From Nelumbo lutea (taxonomy: Eukaryota; Streptophyta; Magnoliopsida; Proteales; Nelumbonaceae): a DNA stretch of 64,000 nt. Position numbers and translations under genes: made by a program. The stretch is from positions 51,883,759 through 51,947,758 of the forward strand of contig JAKGHH010000003.1 of the NCBI GenBank assembly GCA_022828595.1. Reading direction: 5' to 3'. The notes beneath the pieces were generated by a model that did not search any database, was not told the DNA's origin, and saw nothing but the letters and a program-made list of their open reading frames with translations. Positions 35,401-43,979 of this stretch are shown one piece after another; the stretch's first letter is position 1, and each line of letters opens with the position of its first letter.

Positions 35401-37275
35401 GAGCAAGACTTTAGAACGCAACCAACTTACCTGCCAAAACCTGTCCAGCCAGAATTTTGTTTGGTTTAGCTCAGGTTGGGCCTGGGCTAAACAACTTGGG
35501 CTTTGACTTGGGTTGGACCAGACCCAGGCCCCAGATTGACTCAAGGTCCAAGCCTTACTTCAATCTTGGGTTGGACAGGAGTTGGTCATAAACCCAATCC
35601 AACATGCTCAGTTACACTTGCACCCCTACTGGAAACCAAACATCTTTTATTGACATAGATTTTAGGTTATCGGTATCCTTGTGTTTCTCAAGGGTGATTA
35701 TTAAGGGATTTTCAGATGGCAATATGTTGGACAAGGGACAGAATCAAAGTAGGAACACCTTAGAGACTACCAAACCAGATAAGAGAGGAGAAACCAAGAT
35801 ATTTGAAATCTAACAGTGATACCCCATTCCTTTAGGCTTCTTAGATCAGCCAACTCAATAGTGGATAATCTAGCAAGACAGGGTGTAACAAGAGACAAAC
35901 TTTATTTGGTAATTCCAATACCAACCAAATTCCAAATTGAGGGGTCTCTTTTTTTTTTTTTTTTTTTGTAGAGCTGTATAGGGGATCCAATGGGTTCTTA
36001 GAAAGCCTGGCTTTCCTTCTATCATGAGTTGTGGTCGTGTTGAGCTCTGTACACTGTACTTACCTTTTCATCTTTACTTTTAATTAATACAACAAATTTA
36101 TAGTTAGTAATTAATTCCAGTAGGATAATCTCTCTAAATAATCATATTGGAAGTTATGCAGAAAGAAAGAAAGAAAACACCTAAGAGACCCCAAAATCAA
36201 AGTTTTATTTTGGCAAAAATAAGCCACTTGGAAGACCAACTACCCGCTTGAGGAAAGAAGCTCACTCTCATTAAAGTGCATCGTCTAACTGCTGGATCAC
36301 TTAATTTCTATGTTCACGAAAATTGGAGTAAGTCGGAATTCTTGGAGATCAAATGTTTTGTGGAATTTGAAAAAGAATGAAGAGAAATCCCGTCTTGTTC
36401 ATTTGTCAAAAGCATGCAAGACTAGGGATCAGATATGATTGAATCTAAGAATAGGTCAGAAAAATCTGGTCTCTGTAGAATATCAGTGAAAAAAAAAATG
36501 TATCATCGGCACCTGCGATGTTTTGAAAATCAAGGTATCTATAGGTAGTTATAATGTTAGTGCTTGAAAGGACATCAAAAGTGTTCCAAGTTATTCCCAA
36601 TGGACTTAATACTTAATAGGCACTCACCTTCGTCATCAGCAATTGGGTTAATATGAAACATACAGAAAACCAGCGATTTTACATCTACGAGCTCGGAAGG
36701 AAACTACTTTTGGGTTCTTAATTATATCTAGAAATTGAAATCAGCCGTTTTTAAAATCCGAAATTTCGGCTCCAGGATATCTCAAAATGGAACCTTAAAT
36801 AATATAACAATAAAATTACTAATAAAAAGATAAAATGCAAAGGAAAAAACAACGACAAAAGCGTCACTAAGAGAAAGAGGATAAAGAAAAAAAAGACTCA
36901 CTCGACACCGCTGCTGCTCCGTTCCACAGACTGCGCCGGTGCCAGCGGAGACGATTCCGAAACCGCCGATTCTTCTCCTTTCCCCTTGAAATTCGACCAC
37001 AGCTTGCGACCAACAGAGAATGCAGAAAGCGCGGTAAAAGCGAGCCAAAGCCGACGAGCTCCGAACCCCGGCGGAGCAGTCCAAATGAAACGAAACTTGC
37101 TACGAAGGCCCAAGAAGACGAGACCAGTCCATCGAGGTCTCCACGACCAGCCAATTACCAAGCCGATCATGACCGCCACCCAAATTGGGACTGCACACAG
37201 CAAAATGTCGACTAATGTTTCTACAACCACCGGTCTCTTCATGAACTCCATAAAATCTCCGTAGATTCCTTCCAT
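22971..37275 (-). CDS. START-domain membrane protein gene (six exons, 440 aa)
   Basis: Joining 37275-36902, 34965-34797, 34197-34021, 33862-33779, 23584-23503 and 23407-22971 gives 1323 bases, exactly 441 codons, with GT-AG at every junction and no internal stop. The protein has N-terminal hydrophobic segment(s) around residues 22-60 (CAVPIWVAVMIGLVIGWSW), a long linker, a START lipid-binding domain from about residue 140 to 350 (TGPTIYCSKTVFEDATPELV, FFWDDEFRPKWDPML, SDREYIIGRRIWESG, KRDKPRRVDLYFSSW, HYEDMGIPKDVAKLGVRHGM) and a C-terminal membrane helix around 406-426. It resembles the Arabidopsis polyketide cyclase/lipid transport superfamily proteins of ~430 aa, recalled from memory. Likely binds lipid at a membrane; the ligand is unknown. 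Introns 1-5 are 1936, 599, 158, 10194 and 95 bp. Confidence 0.93.
23503..23584 (-). CDS. START gene exon 5
   Basis: GVPYPGLQKRDKPRR to WTIKA plus one base. Acceptor TTTGCAG, donor GTAATA. Phase 0 at the start matches exon 4 across the giant intron. Confidence 0.92.
23992..24104. mobile_element. 113-bp Tourist-like MITE
   Basis: The two ends are inverted repeats of about 45 bases (GGCTGTGTTTGGTTTGAAGG against its near complement), so the whole element folds into a hairpin. It is flanked by TTTA at 23988-23991 and 24105-24108, consistent with the TTA target of PIF/Harbinger elements. It lies in intron 4 of the START gene. Confidence 0.8.
24280..25560 (-). pseudogene. LINE-A ORF2 C-terminus: zinc-binding region and RNase H
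   Basis: After a frame change near 25510-25560 the minus strand continues with a zf-RVT-like region (IPPRVGSFCWEAYLERM), the linker WTLWEERNSRIF and RNase H: LNFDGCSRGNPGQSGIGG, EGDSEVVIG and the terminal ANSLADGLAKQGAER (near 24300-24345). Several frame breaks. Confidence 0.85.
25507..28095 (-). CDS. LINE-A ORF2 fragment: endonuclease C-part and RT (862 aa)
   Basis: A single open frame of 862 codons. It enters in the middle of the apurinic-type endonuclease (GDFN at residues 38-41, SDHWPI near 121) and runs through a complete LINE RT: FRPISLVNSLYKIIAK, VCKLDLEKAY, GIRQGDPLSPFLFIL, FVDDTILF and the thumb YLGLPLG, RITLIKATLANLP. The conserved LDxEKAYD has Gly in place of the last Asp. The usual endonuclease start (NVRGL and QETK motifs) is absent, so it could not nick DNA. 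It sits antisense-neutral, on the same strand as the host gene. Confidence 0.88.
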   Translation of the reverse strand: MWVLTNVCGPNDYRERKELWEELADVRGLWDGPWFMGGDFNVIRFSEESNKVNQRVTKSMRKFNSFVDAFELKEIPLAHKAFTWSNLQSRPICSKLDRFLFSLDWEEHWGTLASRALPRVTSDHWPIVLCKEERRCGDPTPFRFENMWLHHPRFPNKVREWWHECNLLVEWEGMRFHKKLQFLKARIKEWNLMKFGRIEERKGDLMKKIESLDFKEERGEFGEEDNDLRRELRRQLEDCLHKEEISWRQKSWCKWLHEGDRNIRYFYSLADGRRRKNFISKLVVDGVELVQQEEIARACMEHFKSILRRPVSTRVWVEGLDWPDVGVENRRRMERSFNLEGIKEAVFSMDRTKVPGPDGFTMAFYQDCWDILKDDLLWVFEEFFRRGIVSPGVNSTFIALIPKKKDASHPKDFRPISLVNSLYKIIAKVLSLRLKKVLPDIIAHYQGAFVSGRQITDQILIANESVENFKRDKKKGVVCKLDLEKAYGLVDWEFLRKVLTKFGFGARWCKWIMGYVRNCHYSLLVNGIVVDFFPTNRGIRQGDPLSPFLFILIAEVLGKLIHRADSRGLIRGWRVGRVETPLTHLQFVDDTILFCEGSNVRFIRNLKLVIQLFEQMSNLKVNLGKSCVVGVNLEEGEIRESAEVLGCEVSGWPLNYLGLPLGDNPKRESFWNPMMERFEKRLVSWKKNYLSIGGRITLIKATLANLPIFFMSVFKIPVKIANRLEKIMRDFLWEQGEKRDHRVSWEIVCRSKSCGGLGLESIRRRNMSLLGKWLWRFPMEKEKLWARIVASIHGLEHNGWDTGIKARITSNSPWKAIHDLLPVFFPNIRYDLNSGNSHKILGTNLGGERPSKGSVSVFVCSF
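28900..29345 (+). pseudogene. LINE-B fragment, RT thumb region
   Basis: Plus strand: RYLGLLLGE, ITLIKSTFSNL, then a degenerate GGLG-equivalent (KDLSLG), the part of a LINE ORF2 just after RT. Many breaks. Probably the front half of the copy whose end is at 31235-31715, interrupted by LINE-C. Confidence 0.6.
29582..29733 (-). mobile_element. Au-like SINE
   Basis: On the minus strand a tRNA-like head (GTGTAATTGTAAAAT and B-box-like GGTTCAAATCTGA) is followed by the body AAATGCCAAAGGTTAGGGCT, CAGTCAACCCCTCCCAAGGC and CCCCAGATAGCTGGGA. This layout matches the plant Au SINE consensus as recalled. No clear target duplication was found. Confidence 0.7.
29829..29850. repeat. poly-A tract
   Basis: About 20 consecutive A, possibly a retroelement tail, directly before LINE-C. 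Confidence 0.9.
29860..31130 (-). pseudogene. LINE-C, 5'-truncated
   Basis: Minus strand: starts within the RT thumb (LLIKSTLANLPTYFMSMFP), then FLWRGWEEEKKMHLVNWDQV, GGLGFRRLKVFNSALLSKW, FWKDPW, and the zinc-binding region (CLHCPFSSKVWYHF), with stops. The 3' end holds AATAAA near 29870. No RNase H is seen, so it is also shortened at the end. Confidence 0.8.
31235..31715 (+). pseudogene. LINE-D fragment with 3' tail
   Basis: Plus strand: zf-RVT start (FKAIWEGLCPSKVKSFWWKI), then directly the RNase H end (EGDS, WIPRELNALADGLDKS), a short UTR and an A-rich tail at about 31695-31710. The middle is deleted. It likely continues LINE-B. Confidence 0.7.
31716..31959 (+). pseudogene. LINE-F front part, zinc-binding region
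   Basis: Plus strand encodes ETIDHLFFSCQFAS-VW, the CCHC-like end of the LINE zf-RVT domain. The frame leads into sequence that resumes at 32818 after the inserted LINE-E. Confidence 0.7.
31976..32817 (-). mobile_element. LINE-E: 842-bp 5'-truncated LINE with 16-bp target duplication
   Basis: Minus strand: encodes the linker and RNase H (VKLNFDGSSFGNLGMAGIG, LVDSIAKQGV) and ends in an AAATAAAT-type tail. It is flanked by ATACCTTGGAGTTTAT (31960-31975) and ATACTTAGGAGTTTAT (32818-32833), 14 of 16 identical. Removing it joins the two halves of LINE-F in sense (SLWCERKTRIF). Confidence 0.85.
32818..33600 (+). pseudogene. LINE-F rear part, RNase H and tail
   Basis: Plus strand: LWCERKTRIF linker, a decayed RNase H (VEGDCQVIIT, WIPRVTNISKDSLARSGV) and an A-rich tail at about 33578-33606. 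Confidence 0.7.
33779..33862 (-). CDS. START gene exon 4
   Basis: 28 whole codons, FPFFCSDREYIIGRR to YYCVTK. Acceptor TTGTAG, donor GTAATG. The next exon is 10.2 kb away. Confidence 0.92.
34021..34197 (-). CDS. START gene exon 3
   Basis: 59 whole codons, TGPTIYCSK to HWVKK, the first strands of the START fold. Acceptor TATCAG, donor GTTTGT. Confidence 0.93.
34336..34795. repeat. three tandem copies in intron 2
   Basis: The block AAATGATTAAATG...TTATTCTCATGT occurs from about 34340, 34473 and 34633 (spacings about 133 and 160 bases). The first copy lacks about 27 bases present in the others. The last copy touches the donor of exon 2. Confidence 0.9.
34797..34965 (-). CDS. START gene exon 2
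   Basis: Acceptor CTGCAG before 34965, donor GTAGAT after 34797. Encodes an acidic helical segment (EQDIVTEKDLEHLLYLLEH) leading into AYQAWRHEPE. The third copy of an intronic repeat abuts its donor. Confidence 0.9.
35640..36090 (+). pseudogene. LINE 3' remnant in intron 1
   Basis: Plus strand shows SANSIVDNLARQGVTRDKL, the terminal RNase H motif of plant LINEs, near 35845-35905, followed by an UTR-like stretch ending in TTTTAATTAATACAAC. A T-run lies at 35949-35967. Boundaries approximate. Confidence 0.5.
36902..37275 (-). CDS. START gene exon 1
   Basis: Begins at the ATG of MEGIYGDF and encodes the N-terminal hydrophobic segment and a Ser-rich linker. Donor GTGAGT at 36901-36896. Ends two bases into a codon, completed by exon 2 to give VDLSSM. 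Confidence 0.92.
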
Positions 37276-37340
37276 TTCTGTACTTGTCTTATCAAATTCG
37301 AAACCCTACCACATGGATCTCCGGCCTTGAGAAATAGAGG

Positions 37341-37364
37341 GAGAGAGAGAGAGAGAGAGAGAGA
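37341..37364. repeat. (GA)12 tract in START gene 5' UTR
   Basis: Reads CT-rich on the transcribed strand, about 65 bases upstream of the ATG. CT tracts are frequent in plant 5' UTRs. Confidence 0.9.
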
Positions 37365-37662
37365 AACAAAGGGCCCGAGTCGACTGAATTGAGGAGAGAG
37401 AACCTCGACCTCGGCCTCCTGCTGGCTGCTGGGGTAGAGAGAGAAAGAGGGATCCAACTCCAAGGGCCGGTGGTGCTTTTTTTTTCTCTCTGGAGAACAA
37501 CCAAAGAATGACGTGGAAGCTTTTTCGACGGTTAAAAGTTAAAATCAGACATAATTTGCATATTTTTCCAATATTCTTTGCTTCAAAAATCCGGTTTCCC
37601 TAAATCCTAACTACGGATATAATCAGAAATTGGGCCGTAGAAGATGCGACTCTTTTAGTCTA

Positions 37663-37933
37663 CACGTGGCTACATGTGGTGACCACAAGGCTCACTCGGC
37701 AGGAGTGTGCCCAGTTATGATTCAGCACGCACTCATCTTAAGCTTTACCCACGTGGCAAGAAGATTGTCAGCTATTAGATGAATGCTCCACGTGGCAAGA
37801 AATTCTCGAGAAATGGGCTGAAATGACAAGCCAATTAATCCCAACAAACCGGAATGCGACATCTGCCTTTTGGACTCATTACGTTTTACGAAGTAACAGA
37901 GTAGGCTTTGTAATGGTAGCTTAGCCACGTGGC
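37663..37933 (-). promoter_or_regulatory. four CACGTGGC boxes upstream of the START gene
   Basis: CACGTGGC occurs at 37663-37670, 37750-37757, 37789-37796 and 37926-37933, 390-660 bases upstream of the ATG. This octamer is the strong G-box/ABA-response core bound by bZIP and bHLH factors. Two of the boxes are part of a diverged direct repeat (about 37748-37850 and 37924-38010). Confidence 0.65.
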
Positions 37934-38010
37934 AAATACAGTGTCGGTTATCAGATGAAAAGTCCAGAGAAATGGGATGAATTGCTTCAAACGACAACCC
38001 AATTGCTTCG

Positions 38011-38545
38011 TCCATTTTCTTTTGTGCTGTGGGGCAGAAAAACAGACAGATTGGATTACATCTGCACTTTGGAAGCTATTCTGTAACCATTTTTATTTTA
38101 TTTTTCGCTGGAGAGAAGTGACGAAGTTTGTTGAATTGTTTAATCTAAGTTATTTATCAAAAAAATTTGTTTAATCTAAGTTGGTTAAAGTTTGTGGATT
38201 AGTCAATGTTTGTCAATTCAATACTTTTGTATTTTGTGGTGGTTTTTCTTCTTCTGCTAAGCATTTATTGCTGTATTGACTCTGATTTATATAATCTAAT
38301 AAAGAAGAAAATTCCAAACAATGGGTGGTTTCAAAGATCATTTTTGCGTTCAGAAATCATAACTCAATGGCAAACCGAATGCAAAGTCCCCCCTCTGGTT
38401 CTTCGCATGACTATTCCTGATTATTGGGTGTAATTGGTGAAGGTTTTATCTTGCCGATTAAGCGTAAATCGTGCGAGATAGGTTTTTTTTGTCGCCTTCT
38501 TCCTGTTTTGACCCCTTTGTGTTTTTTATCCTTTCGATCGAAGGG
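38011..38545. other. upstream spacer and LINE-H 5' end
   Basis: No gene was recognised. The last 100 bases or so before 38546 are likely the 5' UTR of LINE-H. Confidence 0.5.
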
Positions 38546-38989
38546 ATGGAACAAGAAGTTCAAGGCATTATGGAAGAAGATCATGGAAAGGAAGAGATTC
38601 GACTTGATATCCCTAGAGGATTTGCTTTAGTCTGCATGGTGTTCACTACGAAGAAAATAAACCATAACGGTCTGAAAAGAATGCTAATGGATGCTTAAGG
38701 ACAACCGGGGATCAAGTGGATGGTAGATTCCTTGTTGTTTTGGCAATGGAGGTGGAGTTTCATGAACAACCTAATCCTTTGTTAACGTTATACGCCTGGT
38801 CTTAGCTTGAAGGAGATTCCCCTACGCCATTGTAATTTCTAGGTACAGTTGCATGGTCTCCCAATGGACCAAATAACTGAAACCATGGCTCATAAGTTTG
38901 GGGCGATCATGGGAGAGGTCACCCAAGTAGCTAAAATTACCCATGATGGAAAGGTTATATTCGTGTATGAGTCCAACTAGAGGTGTTCA
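38546..38989 (+). pseudogene. LINE-H ORF1, front part
   Basis: Plus strand from MEQEVQG: IRLDIPRGFALVCMVFTTKK (DUF4283-type start of plant LINE ORF1), then in other frames GRFLVVLAMEVEFHEQPN and VQLHGLPMDQITE-like and IMGEVTQVAKITHDG. Stops and frameshifts are present. It is cut by gypsy-2 at 38990 and resumes at 49421. Confidence 0.75.
38985..38989. repeat. gypsy-2 target duplication, left copy
   Basis: GTTCA immediately before the LTR; the same five bases follow the other LTR at 49416-49420. Confidence 0.9.
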
Positions 38990-39792
38990 TGATGGTGTGC
39001 AATCCCACCGGTCCTATCTGTCAACGACCTTGTCTCTGTTTGGAGCAATGGGGAGCCTGAAACGGAGAAGATGAGGGAACTCCAGGGGGAATCCGGTGAA
39101 ATTGCTCTGAATCTCAAATTATTATTCTCTCAAAAGCAAGATAAAAAACAGATGGCGCAAAGTTCACATACCTTGTTGTTGGGGTAGGGGGCCTTTTGTA
39201 ACCACTTCGCGCACTCACTCCGAGGCTTCTGTCAGGTCGGGTATGATTACTTCTATGCTTCTGCCAATTCGGGTGTCATCCCTTCTGCTGGGACAAAACC
39301 GCCACTGCTCCTTGTCGGAGCCATCTCTGTAACTGGAGATGGCGGTAGCAGGTGGTCGTTTGAAGGGCGGCTATCAAGCGTTAGATCCCAAGTCAGTCAG
39401 GTGCGCCACCCCTGGATACGAACTTCCTCGGTGTCAGGCATGGTATGATTGTTCAGTTCGACGTCCTGGGGTCGAAGTGCTGGAGTGGTGAGCGAGGTGA
39501 AGCCTTGAGTTCGGATAGAGGTGTGTCCCGAACTGCCATGGGGCAGGCCAGTTTGGGTTACTGCCCTTTGTGTTTGGCTCGGGGCCTAAGGGAGAGTTCG
39601 GGTTCCTTGTAGGGAGTTTGGGCTCTTAGTAGGGAGTTCAGGCTCCTAGTAGGGAGTTCGGACTGTTGGTAGGGAGTTCGGACCGCTGGTTCCTCCCTAT
39701 GGTGCTCGCGCCTTGGGCGCACTGTTGTGCCAAGCTGTTGCCTTTGCCACGTGTTGCGTAATTACGAGGTCAGGTCAAATCTTCCTTCATCA
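38990..39792 (-). repeat. gypsy-2 3' LTR
   Basis: Matches the right LTR with substitutions and small indels. The promoter box reads TACAAAAG here, against TATAAAAG in the other LTR. Includes a 20-bp minisatellite. Confidence 0.93.
39590..39689. repeat. 20-bp minisatellite in gypsy-2 3' LTR
   Basis: Five units of the form GGGAGTTCGGGCTCTTAGTA with variants. The other LTR has five units at 49213-49312. Confidence 0.88.
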
Positions 39793-39815
39793 ATTGCTCC
39801 CTACTCCTCGTGCTA
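39793..39815 (-). promoter_or_regulatory. gypsy-2 polypurine tract
   Basis: On the minus strand GAGGAGTAGGGAGCAAT lies directly before the 3' LTR. Confidence 0.7.
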
Positions 39816-40285
39816 AGTGTCTTGCCCGAGCGCGGGGAGTTCGCGAGGTGGCAGGTGGATTTGTCTCGTACTTCGAATTTTTGATAGCGTGAGGTGCGTT
39901 GTCAGGGTTCTTTGGGTTTTCCGAGCGCCCAAAAGGCGGGAGACACGCTTACCTGCTTACAAACGCTGACAGGCGTGGCGGCGCACATTTTTTTCAAATT
40001 TCAAAAAAGCGCACCACTGGGAGATGTGATAGTGGGTCTTTTCGAATTTGAAAAAATGCACCGCTGCCGTTTGAAAGGCGAGGAGACGTGCATTGATCAT
40101 TCTGTCAGTTTCAAAAAGACGTGCGATGTCATCTTGTCAGTTTCAAAGAGACGTGCACTAGCATTTCGTCAGTTTCAGAAAGACGTGCACCAATCACGTC
40201 TCGGTCTCAAGGGACGTGCGGTCAGCGTGAATGCGGGCCGTCGGATTGAATCTGATATGCACTATTGGTTCTCGGTTACTATGGG

Positions 40286-40293
40286 TATAAATA
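40286..40293 (+). promoter_or_regulatory. TATA box of the antisense gene in gypsy-2
   Basis: TATAAATA, 188 bases before the ATG at 40474, corresponding to 11210-11217 in gypsy-1. Confidence 0.7.
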
Positions 40294-40473
40294 GTAGGGG
40301 ACCCCGGTCGCTTTGTCACTTCTACATTTTGCTTCTTGAGCTCGCGTCCAAGTTTCAACTCGCATCCAGGCTTTTAGTTCGCCTTCAAAGTTTTTTGCTT
40401 GTTCCAGTTTCCGAAGTCTGTTCAAACCTTTTTTTTGGGTGAGTACTTTCCTGGAATCCACCTTTTCTCCTTG

Positions 40474-42439
40474 ATGTCTAGCTTGGATAGCTCGGACAGT
40501 TCTTCAAGTGGGTCTGATGTAGGTTCTACGAACCGAGTTGCATCCCTCGATGGCCTTAGCAAACCTGAGGTAGAACTTGAGGACGAGTTTGAGCCCGTAG
40601 GCCAAGCCACTTCAGGCAGTTTGGCGTCTACCTCTCGTCAAGGTCGGATGTTAGACAGGTTTGGTCCTTCGACCATGACGCCCGAGGGGATCCAATCCCT
40701 TATTACCTATTACAATTTGCCTGGGGAGTACACCTATTTCATTCCGTCGGGTAGCTTTCCTTGGGAACACAGTCCTGAGGAGATCGTGATATTCTGGGAG
40801 CAGCTCACTACGGGGCTACGACTGCCTTTCCACCCCCTTCTTGTTGAGGTTATGAATCACTTCGGCGTTACTGTCGGCCAGCTTCACCCGAACTCCATTC
40901 ATAACTTGGTGGGGACAATCTCCCTATTTTGCAAACAGGGCTTTCCTTTAGACTTGGAGGTATTTTCTTCTATCTTAATGCTTAAGAAACAAGCGGGTCC
41001 CCTTCCTGGGCATAGGCGGGTGTATTACCTGTCTCCTCGCCTGGGTTTTAAGCTCTTGCACGAACTTCCCAACAAGGTCCCAGCGTGGAAGCGGGACTAC
41101 TTCGGGATGCGATGTGTACTAGGGTGGCCTTTTCAGACCGGGTGGGGGATGGCCGCCCCTGACTCTGATGTCACGCTTGATAAAGAGACGGTGAAGGGCC
41201 TCCGGCAATGGGCACGGCTAGGGCTGAAATGCCATCAGTACCTGACGGAGGCCAAGCTCATTGCGGCCAGCCTGAGTTCGGGTAGGTTCCTTGCTCAGAG
41301 GTTTCTTGTTTCGCTTTGTTCTTTCATTTTTTCTAATGCCAAACTCTTTTTTGCATGTGTGATGGACTCAGAAAGGACTCGCGGTGGGTACCTGTTCCAA
41401 GGCATGAAGAGGAGGAAGCGGGTCACCAAGCGAACTCGTGCCGAGCTGCCCAGGATGCAGAGCCTCATGTACCAGACTACACGTCAGAGGATCCGCCCAG
41501 GGAGCCCGAGGTGGCTCCTTCAATGCAAGAAGCAGCAGGGGCCCCTTATGCCGAGACTACTCACACAGGTGCCCTCGCCTACTCTAGTGCTCCCGCTTAC
41601 TCTAGGTCCCCTCATATGCGAGCAGGGCCCTCAGGCTCGGGAGCTCAAGGGGAATTCAGGAGCGTGTTGTCGCCGAACTACGCTCTTCAGAAGAGTAGGG
41701 AGGCCACCTTCCCCGAGGAGATCGCGGCGTGGACCGATCTTCCTTTGAACCAGGTCACCTGTCGTGCTGCTACTCATGCTATGGTGGTGAGTTAGATTTC
41801 TTGTCGGGCTTCTTTGTTTTTATCCCTCTTGCTGTTGTTCTCTTAATCACTTGTTCCTTTTGGTAGGTGAACTCTTCTATTCATGCCTTGGCGGCCCAGG
41901 TGGAGAGGAGCTTGAGGCAGGCGCGAGCTGCCGAAGAGGCTTTCCGTGCCGCCGATGCGACTACCCGAGCTGCTGAGGTGGTTGCTCGTGCTGTTGAGGA
42001 GGCTGCTAGCACTGCTATGGCCAGGCAGGCGAGGTCTCAGAGGGGTGCCGAGGCCATGGGGGTGGTTGTGAAGCACATGGTGGACCTGAGGCTAGATCTA
42101 CAGCATCAGGTCGAATACCTTTAGAAGGACATAAGGGAGAAAACGCAAATCTTTTCCCAATGCATTGAAGATGCCAAGAAGAAGGTCGTTGATGAGTACA
42201 TCGCCTCACCGCGCTTTGATGACCTGATGACAGACTCGTACAGAAGGGGATTTAAACTGAGCCGGTGGATGATCCGGAACACGTACCCCGAGCTTGATAT
42301 CAGTGCCATATTCACTTCGCGCATAATTCAAGAGATGGCCAATGCTGCTGATGGTGAGCCAGATTACGAGGGCGAGGCAGGACCTTCGAGTATCGTTGAA
42401 GTGCCTTCGGATGATGAAGAAGTAGCTCCAGGCCAATGA
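40474..42439 (+). pseudogene. antisense accessory gene of gypsy-2 (three exons)
   Basis: Exon 1 (40474-41281) is intact: Ser/Asp-rich start, RFGPSTMT, LRLPFHPLLVEVMNHF, QLHPNSIHNLVGTISLF, RVYYLSPRLGF, LPNKVPAWKRDYF, ending LSSG. Donor GTAGGT at 41282. Likely acceptor CTCAG at 41367-41371. Exon 2 to 41786 has the basic cluster MKRRKRVTKRTR and a Pro/Glu-rich part in another frame, so one frameshift. Intron 41787-41866. Exon 3 (41867-42439) is an alanine-rich coiled coil (RQARAAEEAFRAADATTR), one TAG at 42122, then FDDLMTDSYRRGFKL and an acidic end VPSDDEEVAPGQ. Intron positions and phases (1, then 0) equal those of gypsy-1. The exon 1 domain resembles PF04195 from memory. Function unknown; the basic cluster suggests nuclear or nucleic-acid contact. 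Confidence 0.78.
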
Positions 42440-42803
42440 AATGCCAAAAATTTATATATATATATTCAAATGTACGCTCCCTTATTTTGTAATGGAATGA
42501 CTTTTCTTTTGGTTAACTGTTGGTTGTTCTTTCTCCCGAACTAACCATATTTTCCGAACTAACAATATGCCTGATCTATTTCTTGCCTGGGTTATTGCAC
42601 TCGCATGACCTGTTTCGATGTTTAATACTTAAGTCTCCGCTTTGCTTGAGTCTTTGGCTGACTTTTCTTTGCTTGCCTATGCCGAGGTTCCTCCGTTAGC
42701 TCGGCATCCTGGCCCTTGGGCTCTTGTAGCGATTTCGTCCACTTTGCTTGGCAGTCTATAGGTAGTATCGCCTTAAGTTGACGATGTTCCACGCTCAAGG
42801 TAT
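42440..42803. other. gypsy-2 spacer between antisense gene and pol end
   Basis: Convergent 3' ends of pol and the antisense gene meet here. A TATATATATATAT run is at about 42454-42466. No ORF recognised. Confidence 0.6.
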
Positions 42804-43960
42804 TTATTTGCCCTCTAAGGTTTTGAGCTCGTATGCCCCCTCGAGCGCTCTCTTTACTCTGTAGGGCCCTTCCCAATTTGGTCCAAGTTTGCCCACGTTG
42901 GGTTTGGGCACCATAATCTTACGGAGAACCAGGTCGCCGACTCGAAAGCTTTGCTTCTTTACTCTGGCATTGTAGTACCAAGCTACTTTCTGTTGGTAGG
43001 CCACTGTCCGGATGTGCGCGAGGTCTCTTACCTCATCCAGTAGGTCGAGGTTGGTACGTAACTCGTCTCCATTTGTCTGATCGTCATATGCTTCTAGTTG
43101 TAGTGTAGGTATTTCGATTTCTGCTGGGATTACCGCTTTAGTGCCGTAGGTGAGGTTAAAGGGGGTCTCTCCCGTGGTGGTTTTTTCTGTAGTTCGGTGA
43201 GCCCATAAAAGACTTGGTAGCTCATCCGCCCACAACCCTTTAGCTCGGTCTAGTCGTGATTTCAGTCCGCGGAGGATGACTCTGTTCATTACTTCTGTCT
43301 TACCGTTTGCCTACGGGTGTGCGACCGATGTGAAGTTCTGACGAATTCCCATATTTTGGCACCATTCTTGGAACTTGATATCCTAAAACTGTTTGCCGTT
43401 GTCGGAGATCAGTACCCGAGGTAGCCCGAAGCGACATACTATGCTCTTCCAAAAGAAGTTCTATATGTTTTGGGTTGTAACTGTTGCTAGAGGTTTAGCT
43501 TCTATCCATTTTGTGAAGTAATCTACTGCCACCACTAGGAACTTTCTCCCACCTGTTGCTGGCGGGAATGGCCCCAGGAGGTCGATGCCCCATTGCGCAA
43601 AGGGCCATGGGCTAGTGAGGTATTTGAGGTCAGAAACAGGTTGATGGTGGATATTGGCGTGCTTCTGACACTTGTCGCATTTTCTAACGAGCTTGACGGC
43701 TTCTACCTTCATCGTTGGCTAGTAGTATCCTTGTCGAAGTGCCTTTTGGGCGAGGGCTCTGCCCCCCAGGTGTTCACCGCACAGTCCTTCATGAGTGTCG
43801 CGGAGTACGAGCTCGGCTTCGGTGGGTCGCAAGCAACGCAGGTAGGGGAGCATGTAGGACCGTTGGTACAACCGTTCATCTATTATGATGTATTTGGATA
43901 CCTGGTGCTGCACCCTCTTGGCTGCATTGTGGTCCGCAGGGAGGGTTCCATCTAGCAAGA
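42804..43960 (-). pseudogene. gypsy-2 integrase (stops)
   Basis: HHCC finger (HEGLCGEH, CDKCQKH), catalytic Asp in WGIDLLGPF, Asp in ISDNGKQF, Glu in KTEVMNRV, and the C-terminal GDLVLRKI, GPNWEGPYRV are all encoded on the minus strand across 43958-43719, 43712-43461 and 43289-42804, with stops between. No chromodomain. Confidence 0.9.
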
Positions 43961-43979
43961 AGCTCGCGAGTGGGTTGAT

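Noticed and set aside
35440..35600. A further hAT-type MITE (GTGCAAGTGT...CACCCCTA-like end)
   Set aside because: Only one plausible end was seen; no partner terminus or duplication.
36986..37264. Open frame on the plus strand over START exon 1
   Set aside because: It is the shadow of the strongly supported minus-strand exon.
37239..37504. Short minus-strand frames rich in Ser-Leu upstream of the START gene
   Set aside because: They are translations of the CT repeat in the 5' UTR.
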